From: Candidatus Jidaibacter sp.
GTDB lineage: Bacteria; Pseudomonadota; Alphaproteobacteria; Rickettsiales; Midichloriaceae
Length of the DNA: 5,411 nt
Assembly (NCBI GenBank): GCA_021298045.1
Contig: JAJTHY010000067.1
Location: forward strand, 1-5,411
Direction of reading: 5' to 3'
The number at the start of each line of letters is the position of its first letter. The stretch's first letter is position 1. The translations under genes and the position numbers were made by a program. The notes under the pieces were generated by a model. It was not told the origin of the DNA. It worked only from the letters and a program-made list of their open reading frames with translations, and did not search any database. Shown in pieces: positions 5,398-5,411 of the stretch.

Positions 5398-5411
5398 ATG
5401 CTTAATTACAA
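5398..5411 (+). CDS. Start of an unidentified gene, cut by the window edge
   Basis: Only the first four codons are present (MLNY, then two bases). The call rests on context: an extended -10 promoter at 5355-5363 and AGGA at a five-base spacing before the ATG. Four residues are far too few to identify the product. It appears to be a separate transcription unit from ccmA. Confidence 0.55.

Overview
The window is AT-rich bacterial DNA that looks like an alphaproteobacterium, most likely of the order Rickettsiales. Three things point there. The RNase E is of alphaproteobacterial type, with FSEIHPDYYQIP in the S1 region and an acidic insert inside the S1 domain. A CcmA cytochrome c maturation ATPase stands apart from any other ccm gene in view. 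The left edge carries a palindromic repeat of the kind scattered through rickettsial genomes, whose frames read GALATKQS-like when mistaken for protein. The genus cannot be fixed from the sequence alone.

Layout. Positions 1-80 are a decayed palindromic repeat, cut by the window edge. Positions 81-406 hold no convincing gene but are full of inverted repeats. The most striking are three perfect palindromes at 280-331 with identical 6-base spacers and centres 20 and 19 bases apart, bracketed by a 7-base inverted repeat, followed by a 10-bp hairpin at 369-392. A good sigma-70-type promoter (407-435) then leads into a leader of about 100 bases with three small hairpins and the gene rne (550-2682, RNase E). 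After a 66-base gap comes an MsbA-type ABC half-transporter (2749-4542), and 8 bases later ccmA (4551-5156), the ATPase of the CcmAB heme-handling transporter. All three are on the + strand and could form one transcript. Positions 5157-5354 look non-coding. An extended -10 promoter (5355-5363) and a ribosome site then start a new + strand gene at 5398 that runs off the window.

Functionally this is a housekeeping region: RNA decay and rRNA processing (RNase E), probable lipid export or envelope assembly (MsbA-like), and cytochrome c biogenesis (CcmA). The three coding genes look intact, with all their key catalytic or nucleotide-binding residues. I see no mobile element gene, CRISPR array, defence system or clearly new protein system. 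The part most worth a second look is the structured non-coding stretch upstream of rne (about 200-543), which could be an unrecognised RNA, a cluster of protein-binding sites, or an elaborate rne leader. The sequence alone does not settle which.
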